A DNA stretch of 51,239 nt, taken from assembly GCF_000765235.1 (NCBI RefSeq), contig NZ_JPJG01000012.1, forward strand, positions 1-51,239, given 5' to 3'. Under the pieces are notes generated by a model. It made no database searches, had not been told where the DNA came from, and worked only from the letters and a program-made list of their open reading frames with translations. Below are positions 7,546-14,964 of the stretch, piece by piece; position 1 is the first letter of the stretch, and each line of letters begins with the position of its first letter. Made by a program: the position numbers and the translations under genes. Source of the DNA: Oscillibacter sp. ER4. Its GTDB lineage: Bacteria; Bacillota; Clostridia; Oscillospirales; Oscillospiraceae.

Positions 7546-8106
7546 GCTCCCCGCCTGACGCGGGGAACGGATAAGGGAGGGATATCTCTTTTCAAAAAGA
7601 GATATCCCTCCCTTACACCCTCCCAGAGAAAATTCCCATTGCAAGCGAGCAGCTCGAAGAGCTGCAATGCTTGCCGATTGTACTGCCATGCGCGCGGCGC
7701 TGCCGCGTTAGCATTGCAAGACGATTTGCCTCTGCTCCTATCATCCGCTGCCGCTCTGCCCATCTTGTAGGAGTACAGCCTAATCACCGTCTATCGCCAG
7801 TCTCCAGAATGTGGCGAGCGCAGCAATGCCACATTCCGCAGGCAGTCTGCCGCCGTGCAAACGTCACACGCGCCTCACGGTAGTAAGGCGCGGTTGCGAG
7901 TTGTCACGAATCGCAGGGATTCATGGCGAAGCCATGTACACCGCGCCCGATTCCGCAGGCTGAGCAGTTCTTCAAGCCTAAAGCTGTCAATGTCGGGGGT
8001 CGAGGGGAACTCCCCTCGCGTTCTCTTGGGGGATTTAAAGGGGGCCATTCTCTCACGTGAGAGAATGGCCCCCTTTCCCGCGTCCCCTGCGCGGCGCAGG
8101 GAAAAT
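7546..8106 (+). repeat. structured interspersed repeat, copy 1 (about 560 bp, non-coding)
   Basis: A run of hairpins without a credible gene. In order: TCCCCGC/GCGGGGA (7548-7566); a 20-bp stem (7573-7592 with 7595-7614); GCAAGC/GCTTGC with inner AGCTC/GAGCT (7640-7676); GCGGC/GCCGC; GAATGTGGC (7807-7815) with GCCACATTC (7828-7836); GGCA/TGCC; GCGCCT/AGGCGC; CATGGC/GCCATG; CGAGGGG (8002-8008) with CCCCTCG (8013-8019); a perfect 40-bp palindrome (8037-8076); and an end hairpin CCCTGC/GCAGGG. The block from 7637 matches copy 2 (from 28328) with compensated stem changes. It fills the whole gap between the GNAT fusion and the germination gene. Confidence 0.9.
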
Positions 8107-8176
8107 CTGCCGCCCGCGCGGCATAAAATTTCCGCTCATGAGCATAATAAGGAAAATTATGTGGCGGAGGGCGGTT

Positions 8177-9592
8177 ATGGAGCTTTTTTCGGCAAACTAC
8201 GAGGAAAACACCCGCGCGTTGGATGATCTGCTTGGCGTGGGGCGGTGCTTTGATATGATCTCGCGCGAATTGTATGTTGGCGGCAGGCGGGCGCGGCTGT
8301 GGGTGGTGGACGGTTACGGCGACGACGCGGTTATTGAGCGGATGCTGAGCTTCTGGCTGCCGCTCAGAGACGTTAGCGACGCGCAGACGATGCAGCAGTT
8401 CATCAACCGATACATCACATTCAACGAGGTAAACGCCGAGAAAAGTGTCAAAAACACGGTGACAAGCGTATTTTTGGGCAAGATGGCGCTGCTGGTCGAG
8501 GGCTATGACGAGTGCGCACTGATCGACGCGAAGCAGTATCCCGCGCGCGGGGTGGAGGAGCCGTCGTCGGGCAAGGTGCTGCGCGGCGCGCACGACGGCT
8601 TCATCGAAACGCTTGTTGCCAACGCGGCGCTGCTGCGCCGCCGCATTCGCGACCCGCAGCTTACGCTCGAAGGTCACAAGGTGTCGGACTGCTCGCGCGC
8701 GGACGTGGTGCTCTGCTATTTGGAAAACAAGGTCGACAGAAAGCTGCTCGACGAGGTGCGGCAGAAGCTCGCGAAGATCGACGTGCGCTCGGTCTCGATG
8801 AGCCAAGAGAGCATCGCTGAGGCGATGATGGGCAAGAAGCAGTGGTGGACACCGTTTCCCAAGGTGCGATACACTGAGCGGCCCGACGCCGCGACAGCCT
8901 GCGTCATGGAAGGTGACATCGTCGTGCTCGTGGACAACTCGCCTGCGGCGATGATCCTGCCGACGCACTTTTTCGACTTTGTGCAGGAGGCGAACGACTT
9001 CTACTTCCCGCCGCTGATCGGGACGTATCTGCGCATCCTGCGCATTGTGGTGTTTTTGCTCACGATGTTTATCACACCCGTGTGGTTCCTGCTTGTGAAA
9101 GACCCCGTGCGCACGCAGGCGGGGCTTGAGTTTTTGGCCATCGACAGCGACTACTCCGTGCCGCTACTCGTGCAGCTTTTGCTGGCGGAGTTCATCGTCG
9201 ACCTATTGAAGCTCGCCTCGCTCAACACGCCGGACGTGTTCTCCAACTCATTCAGCATGCTTGGTGCGCTCGTGCTCGGCGATTTCGCCGTGCAGGCGCA
9301 CTGGCTCGTGCCGGAGGTGCTGGCCTACATGGCGTTCGTCGCCATCGCGAACTTCGCCCAGCCGAGCTATGAGCTCGGCTACGCCTTCAAGCTGCTGCGG
9401 CTGATGCTGCTGCTGTTTGTCGGCGCGCTGGACTGGATCGGGCTGGTGCTCGGGTGCATCGTGATCGTCGTGCTGCTCGCGACGACGAAGCCGATCGTGG
9501 GGAAGGGGTATCTCTATCCGCTCTGTCCGCTCGACAAAAAGGCGCTGCTTGCGCTGCTGGTGCGAAAGCCCATCAGCCGCGACAACACCTGA
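8177..9592 (+). CDS. GerA/SpoVAF-family spore germination protein
   Basis: This 471-residue membrane protein is of the GerA A-subunit/SpoVAF family. It has a cytoplasmic N-terminal domain (about residues 1-270, including VNAEKSVKNTVTSVFLGKMA and EGDIVVLVDNSPAAMILPT, a family hallmark) and four to six C-terminal membrane helices (from LRILRIVVFLLTMFITPVWF on). The family acts in the spore inner membrane, as nutrient receptor subunit or with the SpoVA channel. The N-terminal ANYEENTRALDDLLG looks more like SpoVAF. ATG 8177 is chosen for GGAGG 6 nt upstream; ATGs at 8138 and 8159 lack good sites. It stands alone, without gerB/gerC or other spoVA genes. A sporulation promoter is expected but not identified. 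Confidence 0.88.
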   Translation: MELFSANYEENTRALDDLLGVGRCFDMISRELYVGGRRARLWVVDGYGDDAVIERMLSFWLPLRDVSDAQTMQQFINRYITFNEVNAEKSVKNTVTSVFLGKMALLVEGYDECALIDAKQYPARGVEEPSSGKVLRGAHDGFIETLVANAALLRRRIRDPQLTLEGHKVSDCSRADVVLCYLENKVDRKLLDEVRQKLAKIDVRSVSMSQESIAEAMMGKKQWWTPFPKVRYTERPDAATACVMEGDIVVLVDNSPAAMILPTHFFDFVQEANDFYFPPLIGTYLRILRIVVFLLTMFITPVWFLLVKDPVRTQAGLEFLAIDSDYSVPLLVQLLLAEFIVDLLKLASLNTPDVFSNSFSMLGALVLGDFAVQAHWLVPEVLAYMAFVAIANFAQPSYELGYAFKLLRLMLLLFVGALDWIGLVLGCIVIVVLLATTKPIVGKGYLYPLCPLDKKALLALLVRKPISRDNT

Positions 9593-9600
9593 GGACAACA

Positions 9601-9634
9601 AAAAAGGCACCCTGCAAAAGCAGGATGCCTTTTT
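9601..9634. terminator. bidirectional terminator between the germination gene and gdhA
   Basis: AAAAAGGCA-CCCTGC pairs with GCAGGA-TGCCTTTTT around an AAAA loop, with A-run and T-run on both sides; it serves the two convergent genes. Confidence 0.9.
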
Positions 9635-9690
9635 CTTGTTGGTTCATGCGCACAGATGTGCGGCACGAGAAAGTCGTGAGGGATTTTCGA

Positions 9691-11043
9691 TTAGAAAATG
9701 CCCTGAGCCATCATGGCGTCGGCGACCTTCTGGAAGCCAGCGATGTTAGCACCGGCGACCAAGTTGTAGCCCAGGCCATAGCGCTCGGCAGCCTCAACAG
9801 AAGCATCATAGATATTCTTCATGATGGCTTCCATCTTAGCGTCGACTTCCTCAGCGGTCCAGTAGATACGCTGAGCGTTCTGAGCCATTTCGAGCTCGGA
9901 GACGGAAACGCCGCAGGCGTTAACGGCCTTGGAAGGAGCGACGGTGAGGTGCTTCTGCTCCATCAGGAAAGCAAGAGCATCGTTGGTGGTGGGCATATTA
10001 CCGACCTCGATGTAGTAGGGAACACCGGACTCAGCAATCTTCTTGGCCCACTCCATGTTGACGTCGTTCTGGGTGGCGGCGGGCATGTAGACATCGACGT
10101 CCTTGACACCCCAGCACTTCTGACCCTCGACGAACTCAACGCCGAACTTGTCAGCATAGGGCTTGCAGTGCATCGGGTCCTTAGCGCGCATCTCGAGGAT
10201 GAAGTTGAGCTTCTCTTCGCCGCAGACGCCGTCGGGATCATGGATGTAGCCATCGGGGCCGGCGAAGTAGGTGACCTTACCGCCGAGCTCGTCGATCTTC
10301 TTCATGATGCCCCAGCCCACGTTGCCGTAGCCGGACATAGCGACGCGCAGGCCCTCAATGCCCTTGCCGTCGTGCTTCAGGACTTCGCGCAGATAATAGA
10401 CAGCGCCGAAACCGGTAGCCTCGGGACGGAGGATGGAACCGCCGGTGCAGACAGCCTTACCGGACATAGCACCGAACTCGGCAGCGCCGACGATGCGGCG
10501 ATACTGGCCGTACAGATAACCGACCTCGCGGCCGCCGACACCAACGTCACCAGCGGGGCAGTCGATGTCCTGACCGATGTGACGATGGAACTCGGTCATG
10601 AAGGCCTGGCAGAAGCGCATGACTTCGCCGTCGCTGCGGCCGATGGGGGAGAAGTCGGAACCGCCCTTGGCGCCGCCGATGGGCAGGCAGGTCAGAGCAT
10701 CCTTGAAGGTCTGCTCGAAGCCGAGGAACTTGATGATGGAAAGGTTAACGTTGGAAGCGAAACGCAGGCCGCCCTTGTAAGGGCCGAGGGCCGCGTTGTA
10801 CTGCACGCGGTAACCACGGTTGACGTGATACTGAAGGTTATCGTCCATCCAGACAACACGGAACTCGATGGTGCGCTCGGGCTCGACCATGCGCTCAAGC
10901 AGGCAGGCCTTCTCGTACTCGGGGTGGGCGTTGATGACCGGCTCGAGGGAAGACAGGACTTCTTCGACGGTCTGCAGGAATTCGGGCTCATTCGCGTTCT
11001 TGGCCTTGGTCTCGGCAAGAACTCTCTCAATGTAAGCGTTCAT
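9691..11043 (-). CDS. gdhA: glutamate dehydrogenase (hexameric, NADP-type size)
   Basis: A 450-residue enzyme interconverting glutamate with 2-oxoglutarate and ammonia. Family signatures are complete: the substrate-binding block with GPYKGGLRFA, the active-site block LPIGGAKGGSDF (catalytic lysine), the proton-donor region PAGDVGVGGREVG, and the dinucleotide-binding motif SGYGNVGWG in domain II. Length is typical of the small hexameric GDH. AGAGGAGGC sits 6-7 nt before the ATG. Codon use is strongly biased to preferred codons, suggesting high expression. A hairpin in the leader (CCCTGA 11068-11073 / TCAGGG 11077-11082) lies just before the ribosome site. Monocistronic, with terminators on both sides. 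Confidence 0.97.
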   Translation of the reverse strand: MNAYIERVLAETKAKNANEPEFLQTVEEVLSSLEPVINAHPEYEKACLLERMVEPERTIEFRVVWMDDNLQYHVNRGYRVQYNAALGPYKGGLRFASNVNLSIIKFLGFEQTFKDALTCLPIGGAKGGSDFSPIGRSDGEVMRFCQAFMTEFHRHIGQDIDCPAGDVGVGGREVGYLYGQYRRIVGAAEFGAMSGKAVCTGGSILRPEATGFGAVYYLREVLKHDGKGIEGLRVAMSGYGNVGWGIMKKIDELGGKVTYFAGPDGYIHDPDGVCGEEKLNFILEMRAKDPMHCKPYADKFGVEFVEGQKCWGVKDVDVYMPAATQNDVNMEWAKKIAESGVPYYIEVGNMPTTNDALAFLMEQKHLTVAPSKAVNACGVSVSELEMAQNAQRIYWTAEEVDAKMEAIMKNIYDASVEAAERYGLGYNLVAGANIAGFQKVADAMMAQGIF

Positions 11044-11328
11044 GATAAGTAGCCTCCTCTAAAATTACCCTGAAAATCAGGGCTTGATGGTTCAGCCATC
11101 TTGTCTATGAGTTTATCACCAAAGGAAAAAATTCTCAAGCAAAACGCTATTGGCGCTGTGCAAGAAATTCTTTCTGACTTTTTGTGCATTTAGCAGAAAA
11201 TTTGGCAAAAAACTTTAACTTTTTTAATAAAACATATTAGATTGATGCAAGCCAACTTTCAAAGTGGTTATTTCATCGAGAAAAACTGCTCATAATCTTG
11301 CATTTTTGTGCAATGCATTCCAAAAAGA
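11044..11328. other. AT-rich leader and upstream region of gdhA
   Basis: This 285-bp AT-rich gap holds the gdhA ribosome site (AGAGGAGG), a 6-bp hairpin at 11068-11082, and long A/T tracts. Candidate -10-like boxes exist on the minus strand but none pairs with a convincing -35, so I do not assign a promoter. No gene. Confidence 0.6.
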
Positions 11329-11352
11329 GATAGGGGTGTCGCCACCCCTATC
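11322..11352 (-). terminator. terminator of the 609-residue membrane-protein gene
   Basis: GATAGGGGTG (11329-11338) pairs with CACCCCTATC (11343-11352); in the minus direction the stem is followed by a T-rich run. Confidence 0.88.
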
Positions 11353-11385
11353 AAAATTTGTAATAGAAAGTGCTTTGCCGCCGCT

Positions 11386-13215
11386 TTACGGCATTTCCTG
11401 TGCGTTTTCGACGGGATCCGCGCTGTCCTCAGTCGAAACGCTCGTTTCTACGGGCGGTGCGCTCTGGGCGCTGCCATCCAGCAGCTCGACGTCGGACGCT
11501 TCGATCCAGTTTTCCGTGACGTAGCCGTCGCGGTAGTAGACGCACACGCGGTCGCCGACGTTCAGCAGCGGCGCATAGGCGACCTCAGCCGCGCTCATGC
11601 GCACGGAGAAGGCGCTCTCGCCGTCAAAGCGCAGGAAGTAGATGCTGTTGCCATCTACGACCGCCGTGCGGATCTCGGCGATCGTGCCCTCGACGCTCTT
11701 ATAATCGCTCGGCGTGACGTCGATGGAGCCCTGATCGTCGGAGATGAGGTTATTTTTGAGCAGCATTTGACGGTAGTTCGCCTCGCAGTCGGCGAGCGTC
11801 GCGCCGGTGGCGACGATCTGGTACTGGTTGACATTGACCATCGCGTACATCTTGACGAGCTCGCTCGCGTCCTTGAGCGCCATGAAGTACGTCGGCTGCT
11901 CGGCGATGTTCAAAAGCAGCGGGAACGTCGCGTTGTAGCGCAGGTTCTGCACCTGACCCTCGGCACTGTCCATGGCGCTGTACTCTGTCGCGCCTGCGCA
12001 GGGATAGTACTTTGTCTCCTTTGTGCGCTGGTTGGAGAGCAGGAAGCCGATGTTGCTCTCGTCGCCGCCGACGCTCGTCACACCCGTGTAGAGGTAAACG
12101 TCGTCACCTTCAGCAAGGTAGTTGTAGCCGTCGGTCGTGACCGTCACGTCGCGCTGGCCGAAGATCGAGTTCCAGAAGCCGTTGTGATACATGCCGTAGT
12201 AGTCGTACTGCTCGATGATGAGCTCGGCGGAGTAGACGTGATCGACCCACGCGGGCGGCTCTTCATAGTATTCGCTCTCGCCCGTGATGGCGTTGACGAG
12301 CACCGCGCCGTGGTTGTCCGTGCCGCCGAACAGGCCGATGGTCTTTTCCTTCTTGGCGCAGACCCAGTAGGGCGTGCCGTCCTCGTCGATCTCAAAGACC
12401 GGCTCTTCAAACATATAGGTAGGATACGCGAAGCGCAGATGACGGTAGAGGTTGCGGGAGAAGTGCTCGGCGGTCGTGTACTTCATGCCCTCGTCAAGGC
12501 GCACGACCTCGACGTTCTGCGTGACCATGTCGATGATAAGGTAGGCGGGCAGCCCCTCCGAGCGGTTGTTGAACCACTTGATGATGTCGCCGTAGCGCAG
12601 GGGCGTAACGCGCACGGGACGGCCGTGGTAGTTGATCTGCGTGTAGTTTTCCGCGACCTCAAACTGAGAGACCATGTCGGCCAGTTCGCCGAGCTTGCGG
12701 TCGCCGAGCTTTTCGGCGCTGTCGCGGTCGAGCATCGGGATGCGGTCATACGAGACCTCTTCAATTTCGCTTGCAAAGCTGCCGCTCTCAATCGGCAGCA
12801 GCGCCTGATAGTCCTTGGCCCGCAGCACGACCCACGACATCAGCGCGCCGACGAGCGCTGTGACGATGAGCGCCGCCACGACAAAGAAGGGCACCGTGCA
12901 CTGCTTTTTGACGAACGTGAAGTAGCCCTTGGCCCCCGTGCCCTGAAAGCCGGAGGTGAAGAGTGCGCAGACGCAGTACGTGACGCAAAGCAGCAGCACG
13001 AAACCGTAGAACTCTTCAGCATGCAGGTTGATGGCGGGCATCTGCACGTAGAAGAAGACTGCGCCGACAAGCAGCGTGACGAGCGTGTTGACCGCGATGC
13101 GGCCGCCCTTGCTGCCGATCGACTTGCGGGGCTTGCGCTCGCGTTTGGGCTTGGGCGCGGCGTTCGGGTCGAACTGAAAGCCGCCGGCGTCCGAGCCGGA
13201 AAATTTGATATCCAT
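11386..13215 (-). CDS. membrane-anchored protein with large extracellular region, unknown function
   Basis: A 609-residue protein. Residues 1-37 are basic and cytoplasmic (PKPKRERKPRKSIG). Three hydrophobic segments follow (about 38-60, 68-88 and 108-132), and the rest lies outside the membrane. The extracellular part has a PepSY-like stretch (YWVCAKKEKTIGLFGG, then AVLVNAITGESEYY) and, near 490-560, an OB-like segment (VEGTIAEIRTAVVDGNSIYF to VGDRVCVYY). The C-terminal 40 residues are a low-complexity Ser/Pro/Glu tail. GAAAGGAAA precedes the ATG. I do not recognise a named family; the layout suggests envelope assembly or ligand sensing, but that is inference. Single-gene unit with its own promoter and terminator. 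Confidence 0.85.
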   Translation of the reverse strand: MDIKFSGSDAGGFQFDPNAAPKPKRERKPRKSIGSKGGRIAVNTLVTLLVGAVFFYVQMPAINLHAEEFYGFVLLLCVTYCVCALFTSGFQGTGAKGYFTFVKKQCTVPFFVVAALIVTALVGALMSWVVLRAKDYQALLPIESGSFASEIEEVSYDRIPMLDRDSAEKLGDRKLGELADMVSQFEVAENYTQINYHGRPVRVTPLRYGDIIKWFNNRSEGLPAYLIIDMVTQNVEVVRLDEGMKYTTAEHFSRNLYRHLRFAYPTYMFEEPVFEIDEDGTPYWVCAKKEKTIGLFGGTDNHGAVLVNAITGESEYYEEPPAWVDHVYSAELIIEQYDYYGMYHNGFWNSIFGQRDVTVTTDGYNYLAEGDDVYLYTGVTSVGGDESNIGFLLSNQRTKETKYYPCAGATEYSAMDSAEGQVQNLRYNATFPLLLNIAEQPTYFMALKDASELVKMYAMVNVNQYQIVATGATLADCEANYRQMLLKNNLISDDQGSIDVTPSDYKSVEGTIAEIRTAVVDGNSIYFLRFDGESAFSVRMSAAEVAYAPLLNVGDRVCVYYRDGYVTENWIEASDVELLDGSAQSAPPVETSVSTEDSADPVENAQEMP

Positions 13216-13260
13216 AGAATATTTCCTTTCTGATGAAATGGGAACGGTGCTTATTTATAT

Positions 13261-13289
13261 AGTATACCGTGATTGCCCCATAAAAACAA
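13261..13289 (-). promoter_or_regulatory. promoter of the membrane-anchored protein gene
   Basis: On the minus strand, -35 TTGTTT (13284-13289) and -10 TATACT (13261-13266) are spaced 17 bp, about 45 nt before the start codon. Confidence 0.75.
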
Positions 13290-13427
13290 GGGCGGGGCAA
13301 AAATCGTACACCGGCGGCTTGAATAGTGAAAATGCGAGAGCGGAAAAGCGATTGTGCATATCACACGGAAAAAGTGGCCGATGGGTTGTATACAGTGGCT
13401 AAAAATGCAATTTGCCGCAACTTGGAC

Positions 13428-13456
13428 TTGCTATTTTCATTTTGCCTCGTTATCAT
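13428..13456 (+). promoter_or_regulatory. candidate promoter of the SLH-amidotransferase gene
   Basis: -35 TTGCTA (13428-13433), 17-bp spacer, -10 TATCAT (13451-13456), 54 nt before ATG 13510. Confidence 0.6.
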
Positions 13457-13509
13457 GGCGGTAGAGCGGCATGCGCGTGCCGCCCAATATCGAACGAAGG
13501 AGAATTTGT

Positions 13510-14886
13510 ATGAAAAGATTGTCTCTGAAAGCAACGTCCCTGATCCTGGCACTTGTTCTCGCGCTCAGTCTCTCCGTCACCGCCTTCGCAGATGATAACG
13601 CAGCTTCGATGACCCGCGCCGAAGTGACGCAGAAGGTCATCAAGAACATGGGCCTCGCCGCACAGGCGGAAGCGAGCGCCAAGGATGCGAGCGCATTCAA
13701 GGATGTTGCCGAGGGCAGCAAGTTTGAAGGCGCGATCAACCTCGCCTACTCCAAGGGCATTGTCAACGGCGTCAGCAAGGACGCATTTGCGCCCGACGCA
13801 GCCGTTACGCAGTTGGAAGCGGCCGCGATGATCCTGCGCAGCACCGGTCTGGACAAGGCGCTGCTGAAGGATTGGCCCGCGGACTATGACGATATGGCCG
13901 TCTGGTCCGGCCTGATGGACGGCCTGACCTACGAGGCGTCTAAGCCCGTGACGACGGCGATGCTCGAGCAGATGCTCAAGAATGCCGCGGCGATCGCGGA
14001 CAAGCCGGTCATCGGCATCAGCTGGTCCTATAATGGACAGAATTACGACTCCCACAAGACGATCTTCAAGACCGTCGGCGCTATCCCCGTCGAGCTCGAT
14101 CAGGTGACGAGCACGGCCGTGAAGTACGATGCCGAGGGCGAGATCGAGTCCGCGTATCTCGAAGAGAGCGGCATGCTCAAGCAGGAATACGCTGACAAGG
14201 TGAAGGAAAAGGATCTCACGGCCAGCAACGTCGGCGCTGTGATGCAGGCCATCGACGGCGTCTTCTTCACCGGCGGCGAGGATGTGAGCCCGTCCCTGTT
14301 CAAGGTCCCCGAGAAGGAAAAGAACGAGGGCGAAGAGATCAACGCTACGCGCGATATCTCCGACTACATGCTCATGGCCTACTGCCTTGAAAAAGACGTG
14401 CCGACGTTCGCGGTCTGCCGCGGCGAGCAGGTGATGTCCATCGTCTCCGGCTGCACGTTCATCCAGGATATCCCCAACTACTATAAGGAGCAGGGCGCGA
14501 CCTACAACGACTCGCACAGAATGCCCGTCGGCGCGCCTGACCGCACCTATGCCCGCCACGATGTGGTCATCAACAAGGACGCCTCCAAGTGGCTCTACAA
14601 GATCGTCGGCTCCACGGAGCTGAAGAACGTCTCCTCCTGGCACCACCAGGCGGTCGGCGGCGTTGAGGGCACGAACCTCACCGTCGTCAGCACGGCGACG
14701 TATGACGGCGTGGAAGTCATTGAAGCGGTCGAGCGTCAGGACAAGACCTTCTGCCTCGGCGTGCAGTTCCACCCCGAGAATGACTGCAAGTTCGTGCTCT
14801 ACACCAAGACCCCCGAAAAGGCCCTGTGCGACTATGAGACCTGCCTGAACTTCTTCGAGATGCTGGTCGAGTACGCGGGCAAGTAA
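13510..14886 (+). CDS. exported SLH-domain protein with class I glutamine amidotransferase (peptidase C26) domain
   Basis: A 458-residue protein. Residues 1-27 form a clear Sec signal (LILALVLALSLSVTAFA). Residues 30-130 hold one SLH-like repeat (AFKDVAEGSKFEGAINLAYS, then GIVNGVSKDAFAPDAAVTQ) that could bind a cell-wall polymer. Residues 180-450 are a gamma-glutamyl-gamma-aminobutyrate hydrolase-like domain with GVFFTGGEDVSPSLF, the nucleophile elbow FAVCRGEQVMS (Cys) and LGVQFHPEND (His-Glu). The family cleaves gamma-glutamyl amides, normally in the cytoplasm; here the signal and SLH part place it on the cell surface. ATG 13510 has AAGGAG upstream. Possible substrates are gamma-linked peptides, including peptidoglycan stem peptides. 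Confidence 0.9.
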   Translation: MKRLSLKATSLILALVLALSLSVTAFADDNAASMTRAEVTQKVIKNMGLAAQAEASAKDASAFKDVAEGSKFEGAINLAYSKGIVNGVSKDAFAPDAAVTQLEAAAMILRSTGLDKALLKDWPADYDDMAVWSGLMDGLTYEASKPVTTAMLEQMLKNAAAIADKPVIGISWSYNGQNYDSHKTIFKTVGAIPVELDQVTSTAVKYDAEGEIESAYLEESGMLKQEYADKVKEKDLTASNVGAVMQAIDGVFFTGGEDVSPSLFKVPEKEKNEGEEINATRDISDYMLMAYCLEKDVPTFAVCRGEQVMSIVSGCTFIQDIPNYYKEQGATYNDSHRMPVGAPDRTYARHDVVINKDASKWLYKIVGSTELKNVSSWHHQAVGGVEGTNLTVVSTATYDGVEVIEAVERQDKTFCLGVQFHPENDCKFVLYTKTPEKALCDYETCLNFFEMLVEYAGK

Positions 14887-14915
14887 GGACACGTACCGTA
14901 CAACAGAATGCATAG

Positions 14916-14948
14916 AAAAAAGGTCCCGTCTTCGGACGGGACCTTTTT
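14916..14948. terminator. bidirectional terminator
   Basis: AAAAAGGTCCCGTC pairs perfectly with GACGGGACCTTTTT around a TTCG tetraloop. It serves the SLH gene (+) and the UroD-corrinoid gene (-), which converge. Confidence 0.95.
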
Positions 14949-14964
14949 GATGTATTGTAATTGT

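Noticed and set aside
7546-8106. Open frames through the structured repeat, on both strands
   Set aside because: They translate palindromes and differ in frame between the two repeat copies, while the hairpins are conserved; treated as non-coding.
9454-11052. Very long open frame opposite gdhA (plus strand)
   Set aside because: It is the antisense shadow of a GC-rich, codon-biased gene; no ribosome site or family motif, while gdhA on the other strand has complete signatures.
13453-14913. Minus-strand open frame across the SLH-amidotransferase gene
   Set aside because: The plus strand has signal peptide, ribosome site and catalytic motifs; the minus frame has none.
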